Source of the DNA: a virus
Reading direction: 5' to 3' (one strand)
Length of the DNA: 36,389 nucleotides
IMG/VR virus record: IMGVR_UViG_3300023174_000379
Coordinates: 1 to 36,389 of that record
Shown here: positions 27,564 to 35,330 of the stretch, in pieces
Layout: each line of letters starts with the position of its first letter
Position numbering within the stretch: the stretch's first letter is position 1
Notes under the pieces: model-generated
Databases searched by the model: none
Told to the model about the DNA's origin: nothing
Seen by the model: only the letters and a program-made list of their open reading frames with translations
Made by a program: the position numbers and the translations under genes

Positions 27564-27750
27564 CTATATCCACCGTTAATTTTATATCAACAATAGCGTA
27601 AGGCAATACATCTAAATTATCTTCTCTCTTTGTTGCCATTAGATAGATTGCATTATTTCCGTTCATGTTCGTGGTAATATGATGTACCAAGGCAACCGTG
27701 CCCTGTTCTGATACTAACAAATCACCTATACGGAAATCATATGCTTTCAA
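27526..27750 (-). CDS. GDL-family tandem paralogue
   Basis: 74 residues. YDFRIGDLLVSEQGTVALVH start; tail YKYYPAQV. The end overlaps the next gene by 38 bases. Confidence 0.68.
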   Translation of the reverse strand: MKAYDFRIGDLLVSEQGTVALVHHITTNMNGNNAIYLMATKREDNLDVLPYAIVDIKLTVDIDAGRYKYYPAQV

Positions 27751-27948
27751 TCATTCTCTTACCTTACTGATCCTTGTAATTTCATAATGAGACCAATACT
27801 TCTTGTGCCAAGCATTCATCTTATCATCATGCCAAAGAACTCTATAGAATGTACTATATTCTTTTTCCTTTACTTCGGTAATAACACCATAAATCTTGCT
27901 GACAGGATCAGCAACAAGATCACCAATAGAATAAACAAAATAACTCAT
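27751..27948 (-). CDS. GDL-family tandem paralogue, divergent tail
   Basis: 65 residues. FVYSIGDLVADPVSKIYGVI, FYRVLWHDDKMNAWHKKYW; tail ITRISKVRE. Strong signature IGDL and WHDD. Confidence 0.7.
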   Translation of the reverse strand: MSYFVYSIGDLVADPVSKIYGVITEVKEKEYSTFYRVLWHDDKMNAWHKKYWSHYEITRISKVRE

Positions 27949-28169
27949 TTTACCACCGGATAATATTCTTCAACGTCAGTATGCCAAACGATTCTATTTT
28001 TTACAAGAGGATGTGCGTTCTCAAACATAACAAAAAAACTTACATCTTTTTCATTTAATGTACTTTTAAACATTAATTCTGTAATGACACCAACTCTTTT
28101 TATATCATCCTTCCAAAGAATTTGTTTTAGTACAACTAAATCTCCAACTTTGTAATCTGGAATATTCAT
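27945..28169 (-). CDS. GDL-family tandem paralogue
   Basis: 74 residues. DYKVGDLVVLKQILWKDD, RVGVITELM, tail VEEYYPVVK. 4-base overlaps on both sides. Confidence 0.7.
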   Translation of the reverse strand: MNIPDYKVGDLVVLKQILWKDDIKRVGVITELMFKSTLNEKDVSFFVMFENAHPLVKNRIVWHTDVEEYYPVVK

Positions 28170-28396
28170 AGCGTATATTTACAACATCCATTTCTACAAG
28201 TTAATGTTTCTTTCTTTTCTGCTTCGGGAGTATGAGTTAATACTGTACTCCAGGAAGTTTTCTGTTCCAATAAATATTGTCTAACAAGTTGTTTGTTGAA
28301 TTCTATCTGATCTCGGAGAGGACCAACTGCCACTTTTATATATGTATGGTACATATAGTATCCTATCATTATAATAAGTAGAGTTATGGAGAACAC
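28166..28396 (-). CDS. membrane-anchored small protein interrupting the GDL array
   Basis: 76 residues with GTG start. Residues 1-17 hydrophobic (FSITLLIIMIGYYMYH), then a charged helical segment (RDQIEFNKQLVRQYLLEQK) and Cys-rich end CRNGCCKYTL. N-terminal anchor or signal; four Cys could bind metal or form disulphides. Not a GDL paralogue; function unknown. Confidence 0.55.
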   Translation of the reverse strand: MFSITLLIIMIGYYMYHTYIKVAVGPLRDQIEFNKQLVRQYLLEQKTSWSTVLTHTPEAEKKETLTCRNGCCKYTL

Positions 28397-28410
28397 TTAT
28401 TAACTATTTC

Positions 28411-28653
28411 TCATAATACTGGAATGATATAAGAAAATTCCATATCTTTGATACTTTGTTTTGTTTCTTCGGTTGAACTAATATTATCAGGTGATTTGAA
28501 CCAGATGATACTATATTTCGTAAGTCCTTTTACTTTATGAATGTCACGAACATATCCTATATCTTCACCACCATAACACTCCGAACTATCTTTTTGAAAC
28601 CAAATCAAATCTCCGACTTTTAGTTCTTTATTATATTCTTTTGTGTTAAACAT
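28411..28653 (-). CDS. GDL-family tandem paralogue with N-terminal extension
   Basis: 80 residues. MFNTKEYNKELKVGDLIWFQ, GYVRDIHKVKG, SIIWFKSPDN; tail YIIPVL. Confidence 0.65.
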   Translation of the reverse strand: MFNTKEYNKELKVGDLIWFQKDSSECYGGEDIGYVRDIHKVKGLTKYSIIWFKSPDNISSTEETKQSIKDMEFSYIIPVL

Positions 28654-28655
28654 AT

Positions 28656-28865
28656 TCAGTCAAGAGTATCAAGTTCAGGGGTTTCAATCTCATAACGATT
28701 ACCAATATCATCAATAACAAGACAAAGGTTTCCGCAACTTGAAACATCCTTCACAACACCAAACTGCATCTTACGGATATAGTGAACTGTCTTTCCCAAC
28801 TTCACTTTCTCAAGAACATTCCAAGAAACACGCTTATTCAGAAGATAACTCATCAGCATTTTCAT
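28656..28865 (-). CDS. diverged small protein, likely GDL-related, target of homing endonuclease insertion
   Basis: 69 residues (ATG at 28859 or 28853 may be the true start). [19 protein letters not shown] and [12 protein letters not shown] preserve the beta pattern but not GDL. Its first codons overlap the end of the GIY-YIG gene by 32 bases, and a 23-base piece of its 5' part recurs at 29798, beyond the endonuclease gene. Confidence 0.55.
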   Translation of the reverse strand: MKMLMSYLLNKRVSWNVLEKVKLGKTVHYIRKMQFGVVKDVSSCGNLCLVIDDIGNRYEIETPELDTLD

Positions 28866-29754
28866 TCTCCTTTATTGTTTTTGTTAGTTTTCTGCGTTTT
28901 GCCGCTTCACTCATTTTCTTTTTTGATTCTTCGCTAACTACTCTACCTTTTTTTGCTTCACTCATTTTCTTTCTTGATTCTTCGCTGTGTTTTCTACCTT
29001 TTTTTGCTTCACTTATTTTCTTTCTTGTTTCTTCGCTCTGATTCTTTTTTATTTCACTTATTTTTTTCCTTGTTTCTTCTGTTCGTTTTTGACCTTTATG
29101 TAATTCGCTCAATTTCCGTCTTGTTTCTTCACTAACTAATCTGCGTTTATTTGCTTCGCCTATTTTTCTTTTTGCTTCTTCGCTGTATTTCTTACCTTTA
29201 TTGCTTTCACTTATTTTCTTTCTTGTTTCTTCTGTATGCTTTCTTCCTTTTTGGGATTCACTCATTTTTCTTTTTACTTCTTCACTACGTTTTCTGCCGG
29301 TATTGGCTTCTCTTATTTTGTTTTTACTTTCTTCACCGAGTATCCTACCTTTACCCGCTTCACTCCTTTTCTGTCTTGTTTCTTCACTGAATATTCTGCC
29401 TTTATTGGCTTCGCTTATTTTCTGTCTTGCTTCTTCACTATGTTTCATTCCAAGTGGAGAACCAGCAACTTTATACACATTATAACCACGCTCCTCTTCA
29501 TAGGACTTATAATAGTCCAAATACACTTGTTCGTAGGATAAAAGATGAAGCGGGTTTTGAACCTCTTCTATTATCTCAAACTTGAAGTTTTGTTCTCCGT
29601 ATTTATCCCAGGCATATTGTAAATGCTTGGAATGATGTTTTCCTTTATTTAGAGATTGTTTGTGTATTCGCCATCGCCTATCAATATTAACTGCCGAACC
29701 TACATAAACCTTATTATTTGCTATATTTTTTATTAGATATATACCACTTTTCAT
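28834..29754 (-). CDS. GIY-YIG homing endonuclease with about a dozen NUMOD3-type repeats
   Basis: 306 residues. Start at 29754 (GGGAG upstream); longer frames lack a ribosome site. N-terminal GIY-YIG nuclease domain ([29 protein letters not shown]) to about residue 95, then a tandem of short DNA-binding repeats of type S-E-E-x-[RK]-x-K-[IM]-[SG]-E-A-x-x-G-[RK] repeated about twelve times, unusually long for the family. Cuts double-stranded DNA at allelic sites and spreads by repair. Related to 34333-34998. Confidence 0.85.
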   Translation of the reverse strand: MKSGIYLIKNIANNKVYVGSAVNIDRRWRIHKQSLNKGKHHSKHLQYAWDKYGEQNFKFEIIEEVQNPLHLLSYEQVYLDYYKSYEEERGYNVYKVAGSPLGMKHSEEARQKISEANKGRIFSEETRQKRSEAGKGRILGEESKNKIREANTGRKRSEEVKRKMSESQKGRKHTEETRKKISESNKGKKYSEEAKRKIGEANKRRLVSEETRRKLSELHKGQKRTEETRKKISEIKKNQSEETRKKISEAKKGRKHSEESRKKMSEAKKGRVVSEESKKKMSEAAKRRKLTKTIKENENADELSSE

Positions 29755-29843
29755 ATAAATCTCCCTTATATGAGTAAGTAGTACAAGAAACGAACAACAT
29801 TCCAAGAAACACGTTTATTGCTTAGTAATAGAAATTTGGTTCT

Positions 29844-29900
29844 TTATGCCTTATTATCAGTCAGTTTGCGGATAAAGTCAAGAACAAGTTTCTTAATCAT
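29844..29900 (-). CDS. possible 18-residue peptide, coupled to 29897-29962
   Basis: MIKKLVLDFIRKLTDNKA, starting in an ATGA overlap with a 21-codon ORF. Amphipathic helix pattern. Coupled tiny ORFs with a ribosome site at the first suggest expression, but length makes it uncertain. Confidence 0.3.
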   Translation of the reverse strand: MIKKLVLDFIRKLTDNKA

Positions 29901-29962
29901 TTGTTTTCCAAGAAAGAGTAGAGAAAGAAAATGAAATTCACGATAAACAGAATAACAATCAC
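29897..29962 (-). CDS. possible 21-residue membrane peptide
   Basis: GTG start with GGAGAGATA upstream; VIVILFIVNFIFFLYSFL is a single hydrophobic helix. Possibly a holin-like or regulatory membrane micropeptide; uncertain. Confidence 0.35.
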   Translation of the reverse strand: MIVILFIVNFIFFLYSFLENK

Positions 29963-29984
29963 TATCTCTCCTTTTCCCAGAAAA

Positions 29985-30012
29985 CACTAATAGCCCCGAT
30001 GTTACGGGGCTA
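29985..30012 (-). terminator. probable terminator downstream of the 30236 gene
   Basis: TAGCCCCG-TAACAT-CGGGGCTA on the minus strand, followed by TTAGTGTTTTC. Confidence 0.6.
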
Positions 30013-30032
30013 CATAGTGGATAGTTTATATT

Positions 30033-30236
30033 CTAGTGGACTGGAATATTCTTATTCATCTTACGATAAAGAACGCAATAAGCATCCAAATAACTATTCC
30101 ACTTTGTAGCATCATCAACCAACTGTTCATTAGTGGAATTTTCATCCTCTTGGAGTTTCAAGAATGTTTCACGCATAAGAGAACATTCCATTGCATTGAC
30201 AAGAGTAATGATGGTATTGAAAGGATCTTTATTCAT
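30033..30236 (-). CDS. small helical hypothetical protein
   Basis: 67 residues, all predicted helical (NTIITLVNAMECSLMRETFL and NSYLDAYCVLYRKMNKN). AGGAGATAATAT before ATG, a ribosome site shared by the next genes upstream, suggesting a common strong translation signal. Unknown function. Confidence 0.65.
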   Translation of the reverse strand: MNKDPFNTIITLVNAMECSLMRETFLKLQEDENSTNEQLVDDATKWNSYLDAYCVLYRKMNKNIPVH

Positions 30237-30253
30237 ATATTATCTCCTGTTAT

Positions 30254-30376
30254 TCAGAGAACATCACCGTACATCTTTTCTGCTTCATCAAGAGACATAA
30301 CCACACTTGTTTCATCGTCAAATACAATACGAACCATCATACCTGGAATAATATAAAAACGGTTGGGCTTCTTCAT
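30254..30376 (-). CDS. 40-residue small protein
   Basis: MKKPNRFYIIPGMMVRIVFD, then SVVMSLDEAEKMYGDVL. AGGAGATAATAT before ATG. Too short for reliable family assignment; the beta-then-helix pattern recalls part of a GDL unit. Confidence 0.6.
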   Translation of the reverse strand: MKKPNRFYIIPGMMVRIVFDDETSVVMSLDEAEKMYGDVL

Positions 30377-30396
30377 ATATTATCTCCTATATGTTT

Positions 30397-30540
30397 TCAG
30401 AAGTTATTGATAAAGAAATAGTATTCTTTTTCAGATAGTTTCTTGAAAGTGATCCCATTAATAGTAATATCATAACTTCCATCACGATTAAAAAACATAC
30501 AACATTTAGTATTCTTATTCGTGATGAAAACGCAGTTCAC
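30397..30540 (-). CDS. 47-residue small protein, GTG start
   Basis: VNCVFITNKNTKCCMFFNRD and ITFKKLSEKEYYFFINNF. Three Cys near the start. AGGAGATAATAA before GTG, parallel to the neighbouring genes. Unknown function. Confidence 0.58.
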   Translation of the reverse strand: MNCVFITNKNTKCCMFFNRDGSYDITINGITFKKLSEKEYYFFINNF

Positions 30541-30587
30541 TTATTATCTCCTGATTAGGGTTAGAGTTTAGATGATATACTAACTAA

Positions 30588-31046
30588 TCACTTGGAAAGA
30601 TGAATGACGTGAGCAACAACATAGTGATTGCCGATGTTGAGATCACAAAGATTATTCATGATCAGGTTCTTCATCTTTTCCATTCCCGCAAAGTTATTGG
30701 CACGACGGGCATGGTGATACAGCTTACCAAGAGACAGAATAGCGTTCTTATCCTTATTATCCAGATTATCGAAAGAAGCAACCGTGGCGTTCACATTACC
30801 CTTTGCAGCAAGGACAGCTTCACGTTCAGCAATATGCTTATCGGTTTCTTCCTTCGCATCCTTTTCTGCCTTCTTACGAGCAGCAACGGTCGTAAGAGCA
30901 GCCATAAAGTAATTCATATTCTCCTTCATGGCCTTCAGCGTATCATAATCCATCGAATCGAGATCGTCAACCGAAACACAAGCAAGAGTTTCAACCGCAT
31001 CATTCATCATATTGTTGTTCTCATTGTTATTGTTGACATTCATCAT
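30588..31046 (-). CDS. helical, Asn-rich protein, GC-richer than the array
   Basis: 152 residues. Asn/Met-rich start (NVNNNNENNNMMND), a charged helix (AARKKAEKDAKEETDKHIAE) and the end IGNHYVVAHVIHLSK. Codon choice is more GC-rich than neighbours, like the 34179 gene, suggesting high expression or recent acquisition. Own promoter at 31091-31119. Function unknown. Confidence 0.65.
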   Translation of the reverse strand: MMNVNNNNENNNMMNDAVETLACVSVDDLDSMDYDTLKAMKENMNYFMAALTTVAARKKAEKDAKEETDKHIAEREAVLAAKGNVNATVASFDNLDNKDKNAILSLGKLYHHARRANNFAGMEKMKNLIMNNLCDLNIGNHYVVAHVIHLSK

Positions 31047-31068
31047 AACTTACTCACTTTGTATCGGG

Positions 31069-31119
31069 TGATCTGTCGCGGGTTCCCGCTATTGTAGCAC
31101 AACGGAAGGAAAAGAGCAA
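31069..31119 (-). promoter_or_regulatory. early-type promoter P1 with downstream AGATCA
   Basis: -35 TTGCTC, 17-base spacer with TGC before -10 TACAAT; AGATCA begins exactly 16 bases after the -10. Same layout as P2 and P3. The promoter overlaps the end of the upstream paralogue. Confidence 0.75.
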
Positions 31120-31667
31120 GCCGAAACTGGTTGCTTAGTTTCTTGTGTATCATTTTGAGGCAAAGACTTTTCTTTTTTAGTTTTTACTACTGGAAGATGT
31201 TTCCAACTTTCAAGATGGAAATAATCGTTGTTATATTTCTTGTTGAAATAATAGAAAATGTCTCTGAAAAACCATTTCTCTATTTTTCCTGTATCAGCCC
31301 ACATAATTTTAATAAGCTGATCGTATTTTCCAGTCCACCTAATTTTTGTTGTTCTTTTAGATATAATAATACCAGCACGCTTTTTATTGCTATATCCCCA
31401 TCCGCTTTTGTTCTTACAACGACCAACAATCATATCACCGGGCTTTATATCTCGGGGATACACAAACTTCGGATCACATAACCCAGATTCATATTTATAA
31501 TCTAATCGTTCTACAAGATCATCAAGTTCATCTTGTGAATGAGTAAGAAGTTTTCCAGAACGAGTTTGTACATAATAAAACTTGTCCTTTCGCTTTCCTT
31601 CTTCTCCAACAACAATATAAGCACGATTGTTCTTGATAAATGTATCACCGAAATTGTACTTTGACAT
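31089..31667 (-). CDS. two-domain GDL-family protein
   Basis: 192 residues. First unit SKYNFGDTFIKNNRAYIV (1-60), second IKPGDMIVGRCKNKSGWG onward (72-160), ending ESWKHLPVVK like the single-domain paralogues, then a polar tail. Probably a fusion of neighbouring copies. Strong AAAGGA ribosome site. Its last codons are read from promoter P1. Confidence 0.72.
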   Translation of the reverse strand: MSKYNFGDTFIKNNRAYIVVGEEGKRKDKFYYVQTRSGKLLTHSQDELDDLVERLDYKYESGLCDPKFVYPRDIKPGDMIVGRCKNKSGWGYSNKKRAGIIISKRTTKIRWTGKYDQLIKIMWADTGKIEKWFFRDIFYYFNKKYNNDYFHLESWKHLPVVKTKKEKSLPQNDTQETKQPVSACSFPSVVLQ

Positions 31668-31676
31668 AATAATCCT

Positions 31677-31886
31677 TTATTTTACGATTGGGAAATAGGT
31701 AATTGAACCATGTTTAAGAAAATCTTTAATTTCATATTCTTTATAATGTCCGGAACTACCATTTGTCCATTCAATAAGGTATGGGTATGATAGTTTATCG
31801 TTAAACTTTATAATCATTCCTGTATGTTTTGGTTGACTTGGAAAACTTGATAAGAACAAATCACCAACTTGAAAATTATATTTCAT
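31677..31886 (-). CDS. GDL-family tandem paralogue
   Basis: 69 residues. YNFQVGDLFLSSFPSQ, YPYLIEWTNGSSGHYKEY, tail ITYFPIVK. Compact copy with all three signatures. Confidence 0.72.
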   Translation of the reverse strand: MKYNFQVGDLFLSSFPSQPKHTGMIIKFNDKLSYPYLIEWTNGSSGHYKEYEIKDFLKHGSITYFPIVK

Positions 31887-31890
31887 TGTA

Positions 31891-32127
31891 TTATTTTACC
31901 GGATGATGAACCCAACGATGCCTTTTGTCTTTTTCAGTAAAACGATCTTCAATGTTTATAATCCAATCTCTCTTTTCTGAACCATTAAAAAATTTGTATG
32001 TGATACTCTCATGACGCCTACCAATTTCTAAATCAGGTTCATGTAATGCTGTAACATATACAGGCACACTATGTTTCTTTTTGTTATAAAAGTTTATGAT
32101 TATGAGATCACCAACATTAAATTTCAT
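31891..32127 (-). CDS. GDL-family tandem paralogue
   Basis: 78 residues. MKFNVGDLIIINFYNKKKH, TYKFFNGSEKRDWI, tail RWVHHPVK. Confidence 0.7.
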   Translation of the reverse strand: MKFNVGDLIIINFYNKKKHSVPVYVTALHEPDLEIGRRHESITYKFFNGSEKRDWIINIEDRFTEKDKRHRWVHHPVK

Positions 32128-32128
32128 A

Positions 32129-32332
32129 TCATTCCTTTACGGGATGGAAAGAATAAGTTTTATAATCAATAAACAAATCTAAATGAGAAGCGGTATAAGA
32201 CTTATTACTACATCTATCTTCTTCTTTGTCAATAACATTACACAGAAAAAGATGCTCTGTGATTTTCTCAATAATAGTAATAATTCCACGACTATCACTA
32301 ACAAGAATATCACCGATTTTATAAACTCTCAT
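32129..32332 (-). CDS. GDL-family tandem paralogue
   Basis: 67 residues. MRVYKIGDILVSDSRGIIT, LFLCNVIDKEED, tail YSFHPVKE. One-base overlap with the gene upstream. Confidence 0.7.
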   Translation of the reverse strand: MRVYKIGDILVSDSRGIITIIEKITEHLFLCNVIDKEEDRCSNKSYTASHLDLFIDYKTYSFHPVKE

Positions 32333-32541
32333 TATTTCACCACAGGATAATGAATGAAATGTCCTTTGTCAACATATCTCTTTATCTCACTCTCGGACCA
32401 AACATCATCTTTTATTTCTGGAAGTATATGAAATTCATAATAAATTGGTTCTAAACCATCTACAAATACATCTGTTATAAGAAATGTCCTTTTTTGAGCA
32501 CCACGAATATCTACAAATAAATCACCTATACTATATTGCAT
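32332..32541 (-). CDS. GDL-family tandem paralogue
   Basis: 69 residues. MQYSIGDLFVDIRGAQKRTF, YYEFHILPEI, tail HFIHYPVVK. Confidence 0.72.
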   Translation of the reverse strand: MQYSIGDLFVDIRGAQKRTFLITDVFVDGLEPIYYEFHILPEIKDDVWSESEIKRYVDKGHFIHYPVVK

Positions 32542-32771
32542 TATTTACCTACTGGATGATGATACCAAGAACATCTATCAAGATGAGTTTTTACTTCAAA
32601 TTCAGAATATCCAACTTGCCGTGGTGATTTTAAATCAGTACGATGAAACCAACAAATCATATATTCATTAGTTTTAATTTCACAACTTCTTATCTCACAT
32701 AAAATACCTCTTGAAAAATCGTTTCCATGATGAACCAAAAACATATCACCAACACGATATTTAGTTTTCAT
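32541..32771 (-). CDS. GDL-family tandem paralogue
   Basis: 76 residues from ATG at 32771, where TAATG overlaps the upstream stop; the longer frame to 32798 is unlikely. KTKYRVGDMFLVHHGNDF, YMICWFHRTDL, tail WYHHPVGK. Begins like the gene at 33212, suggesting copying. Confidence 0.72.
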   Translation of the reverse strand: MKTKYRVGDMFLVHHGNDFSRGILCEIRSCEIKTNEYMICWFHRTDLKSPRQVGYSEFEVKTHLDRCSWYHHPVGK

Positions 32772-32995
32772 TATACCACCACAGAATAATAAGTCCAACC
32801 ATATTCTTCTGAAAAACGATACTTTATTTCATCCGGAGTATATGAATATGTACGACTTTGACCATCCTTGTTCCCAAATGTTATTTTGTATCTTAAACCA
32901 TTTGATTCATATTCTTCGGTAATAACTCCTATTGAAGTCATAGAAGAACTATAAGCAACTTTTGAAACAAATATATCACCAACACGATATTTCAC
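32771..32995 (-). CDS. GDL-family tandem paralogue
   Basis: 74 residues. MKYRVGDIFVSKVAYSSSM, SIGVITEEYESNGLRYKITF, tail GWTYYSVVV. Shares W-T-Y-Y with the 33212 gene. Confidence 0.72.
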   Translation of the reverse strand: MKYRVGDIFVSKVAYSSSMTSIGVITEEYESNGLRYKITFGNKDGQSRTYSYTPDEIKYRFSEEYGWTYYSVVV

Positions 32996-32996
32996 T

Positions 32997-33212
32997 CTAC
33001 TTCACCACAGGATAATAAGTCCAACCGGTATTTTTTTGTACCATAGCTTCTAGTGATAATGAAGAATAAGTATAATCATACTCTTTTTTGGTTGGTTCCA
33101 AATAATGGACCTTATATCTCAAACCCAAAACATCGTCTATACACTCTACAATATACATCATACAACCGGTAAAACTGACAAACATATCACCAACACGATA
33201 TTTGGTTTTCAT
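32997..33212 (-). CDS. GDL-family tandem paralogue
   Basis: 71 residues. KTKYRVGDMFVSFTGCMMY, LGLRYKVHYLEPT, tail GWTYYPVVK. Confidence 0.72.
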   Translation of the reverse strand: MKTKYRVGDMFVSFTGCMMYIVECIDDVLGLRYKVHYLEPTKKEYDYTYSSLSLEAMVQKNTGWTYYPVVK

Positions 33213-33213
33213 T

Positions 33214-33465
33214 CTACTTCACCACAGGAACATGTTTCCAACCACTAAATCTAATATTATCTTTTAGACGAAGTGTATTCATATATATTGGATTATAACG
33301 ATCGCGATCTTTGTTGAAATATGACAATTCAAATTCATATTGAGAACCTTTTCTATATTGAACTATCTTTATAATATAACAATGTGCTTCTCCTTCTTTA
33401 TTCAAAAACAAATCACCAACAGAGAAATCTTTTGTTGATGTAAATTCTTGACTATATGCCGTCAT
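33214..33465 (-). CDS. GDL-family tandem paralogue
   Basis: 83 residues. KDFSVGDLFLNKEGEAHCY, YEFELSYFNKDRDRY, tail SGWKHVPVVK. Starts 3 bases after the GP88-like gene. Confidence 0.7.
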   Translation of the reverse strand: MTAYSQEFTSTKDFSVGDLFLNKEGEAHCYIIKIVQYRKGSQYEFELSYFNKDRDRYNPIYMNTLRLKDNIRFSGWKHVPVVK

Positions 33466-33468
33466 GTG

Positions 33469-34179
33469 TCACTCCACAATATTCAGATACTTCTTTGCAA
33501 CATTACTTGCCTTATTCTTTGCAGCACCGTGAGCAGTAAAACCAATCACATACTTACGATCACGGCGAGAACAAAGAGCACCATTCACACCACCACAATT
33601 AGAGCAGTTGGTCTTTTCGTTATACTCAGCAGGACAGCGAACAATCTTATTACCTGCCGGTGTTTCGGTGTGCTTCCAATCATTCGGCATATCAGAAGGC
33701 ATGATCGTAACAACCGGAGCAATATTCAGAGTAAGGTATTCATCTGCTTGTGCTGCATTATTGCTGGAAAGGTTGATCGTGAAACCATTATCATTAGCAT
33801 ACATGATGCCGATGTTGTTTTCAAGAATGGTTGGATCCTTATGGGTATAAGCATAACCACGCTTTCCCGTATTAGCATCAACCAACTTCTTCAGCATTTC
33901 AAGATTAATATTTTCCTTGCTTCCCGGAAGATCACCGGCAACACCATAACGCCAAAGTTGGTTCGGCTTGATATTCTTGATCTCTTTAATCAAGGCAGCA
34001 AAAGAAATACCATTATCATTCACACGATCCCAGTGCATACGAACAAGACCACCGCGAGCATAACAACCACCATTATACAGATGACAGGAAGGCGGACAAG
34101 AGTTACGGGATACAATAACGGTGGGAATAGGGCCAGTCTTTTCATTCTTAGAAACGCGAGTAAAACCAAACTTCATCAT
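33469..34179 (-). CDS. GP88/DUF7227-like protein
   Basis: 236 residues. NSCPPSCHLYNGGCYARGG, LWRYGVAGDLPGS, VRCPAEYNEKTNCSNCGG and CSRRDRKYVIGFTAHG match the phage family called Gene product 88/DUF7227, including its Cys clusters. Function unknown; the Cys set could hold a metal or Fe-S site. GC-richer than neighbours. CGGAGT precedes ATG. Confidence 0.7.
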   Translation of the reverse strand: MMKFGFTRVSKNEKTGPIPTVIVSRNSCPPSCHLYNGGCYARGGLVRMHWDRVNDNGISFAALIKEIKNIKPNQLWRYGVAGDLPGSKENINLEMLKKLVDANTGKRGYAYTHKDPTILENNIGIMYANDNGFTINLSSNNAAQADEYLTLNIAPVVTIMPSDMPNDWKHTETPAGNKIVRCPAEYNEKTNCSNCGGVNGALCSRRDRKYVIGFTAHGAAKNKASNVAKKYLNIVE

Positions 34180-34234
34180 AACAAACTCCGATATTGGATT
34201 GTTGATTGGTGTGTTGTTTATCAGTTGGCACTAA

Positions 34235-34285
34235 TGATCTGTGCCCGACTTCTCACATTATAGCATACAAAATGAAACCGGGCAA
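34235..34285 (-). promoter_or_regulatory. early-type promoter P2 with downstream AGATCA
   Basis: TTGCCC, 17-base spacer, TATAAT preceded by TGC; AGATCA 16 bases after the -10. Drives the GP88-like gene and probably the array below. Confidence 0.8.
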
Positions 34286-34332
34286 GCAAAAACGGATGCC
34301 GGGTTTTGTTATATATTAAAGTTAAAATGTGT

Positions 34333-34998
34333 TTATGGTGAAACTATTGGTTTTGCTCTGAGTTTTTCAAGATTTATAATAACTGCCTGTTTTGCTTCTT
34401 CCTCTGTATCATAATAACCTATCTCTTTTCTCCATATTATCACTCTATATTTTTTCTTGTCTTTATTAAAACTATAATATTTATATTTTTTGGAATTTCT
34501 ATTTGCTTCACTCATTTTCTTTTTTGTTTCTTCGCTCATATTCCTTGCTGCTTCACTCATTTTCTTTTTTGTTTCTTCACTGTGTTTTATACCAGTTTTT
34601 GCTTCGCTGATTTTTCTTTTGTGTTCTTCACTGTGTTTTATACCAGTTTTTGCTTGGCTCATTTTCTTTTTTGTTTCTTCGCTGCGTTTTATACCATATG
34701 GAGAACCAGCAGTTTTATATATGTTATAACCTTTTTCATCTTCATACGACTTATAGTAATCTAAATAAACTTGTTCGTATGATATAAGATGATCTGCGTT
34801 TAATACTTGTTCTATTATTTCAAATATGAAACTTTGTTCTCCATATATATTCCATGCTGATTGTAGGTGCTTGGAATGATGTTTTCCTTCTTTTAAGAGT
34901 TTTTTATGTTGCGACCATCGTTTAGGAATGTTGATTGCCGAACCTATATAAACTTTATTATTTGTTATGTTTTTTATTAGATATATACCACTTTTCAT
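34333..34998 (-). CDS. GIY-YIG homing endonuclease with NUMOD3 repeats and AP2-like end
   Basis: 221 residues. [20 protein letters not shown] nuclease domain to about 90; NUMOD3-type repeats about four or five; C-terminus KKKYRVIIWRKEIGYYDTEE then AKQAVIINLEKL resembles the AP2-type DNA-binding domain. Shares its N-terminal domain and a conserved upstream leader with 28834-29754. AGGGA precedes ATG. Confidence 0.85.
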   Translation of the reverse strand: MKSGIYLIKNITNNKVYIGSAINIPKRWSQHKKLLKEGKHHSKHLQSAWNIYGEQSFIFEIIEQVLNADHLISYEQVYLDYYKSYEDEKGYNIYKTAGSPYGIKRSEETKKKMSQAKTGIKHSEEHKRKISEAKTGIKHSEETKKKMSEAARNMSEETKKKMSEANRNSKKYKYYSFNKDKKKYRVIIWRKEIGYYDTEEEAKQAVIINLEKLRAKPIVSP

Positions 34999-35050
34999 AT
35001 TTGATTGTCCCTATATGAATAAGTAGTACGCCATTTTACTTACTAACGCG

Positions 35051-35101
35051 TGATCTAACCTTGCCAGCCCCTATCATAGCACACAAAAGGGAAAAGGGCA
35101 A
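35051..35101 (-). promoter_or_regulatory. early-type promoter P3 with downstream AGATCA
   Basis: TTGCCC, 17-base spacer, TATGAT preceded by TGC; AGATCA 16 bases after the -10. Drives the second GIY-YIG gene. Confidence 0.75.
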
Positions 35102-35124
35102 GAGGTTATAGATAGATTATTGAA

Positions 35125-35328
35125 TTAAGTTTTTACTGAAATATGTTTCCAAAGACTATTTCCAGTAAATAAAATATACATAGTTCGTGATGAATATTCA
35201 TTTACATATGTTCTTTCTTCCAAAACAGTAAATATTTTATACCAAATATCGCCTTCGTTGTTGTATTCATCGTAAATAAACATAATCTTATTCTTGTTTA
35301 TCAATAAGTCTCCAATATTATATTTCAT
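35125..35328 (-). CDS. GDL-family tandem paralogue
   Basis: 67 residues from ATG at 35328; longer frame lacks a ribosome site. MKYNIGDLLINKNKIMFIY, tail SLWKHISVKT. Confidence 0.7.
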   Translation of the reverse strand: MKYNIGDLLINKNKIMFIYDEYNNEGDIWYKIFTVLEERTYVNEYSSRTMYILFTGNSLWKHISVKT

Positions 35329-35330
35329 GT

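Noticed and set aside
28900-29400. DNA tandem repeat region
   Set aside because: Periodicity is the coding sequence of NUMOD3 repeats in the homing endonuclease.
33448-34263. 271-codon plus-strand frame
   Set aside because: Antisense to the GP88-like gene, which has family motifs, a ribosome site and a promoter; this is codon-bias shadow.
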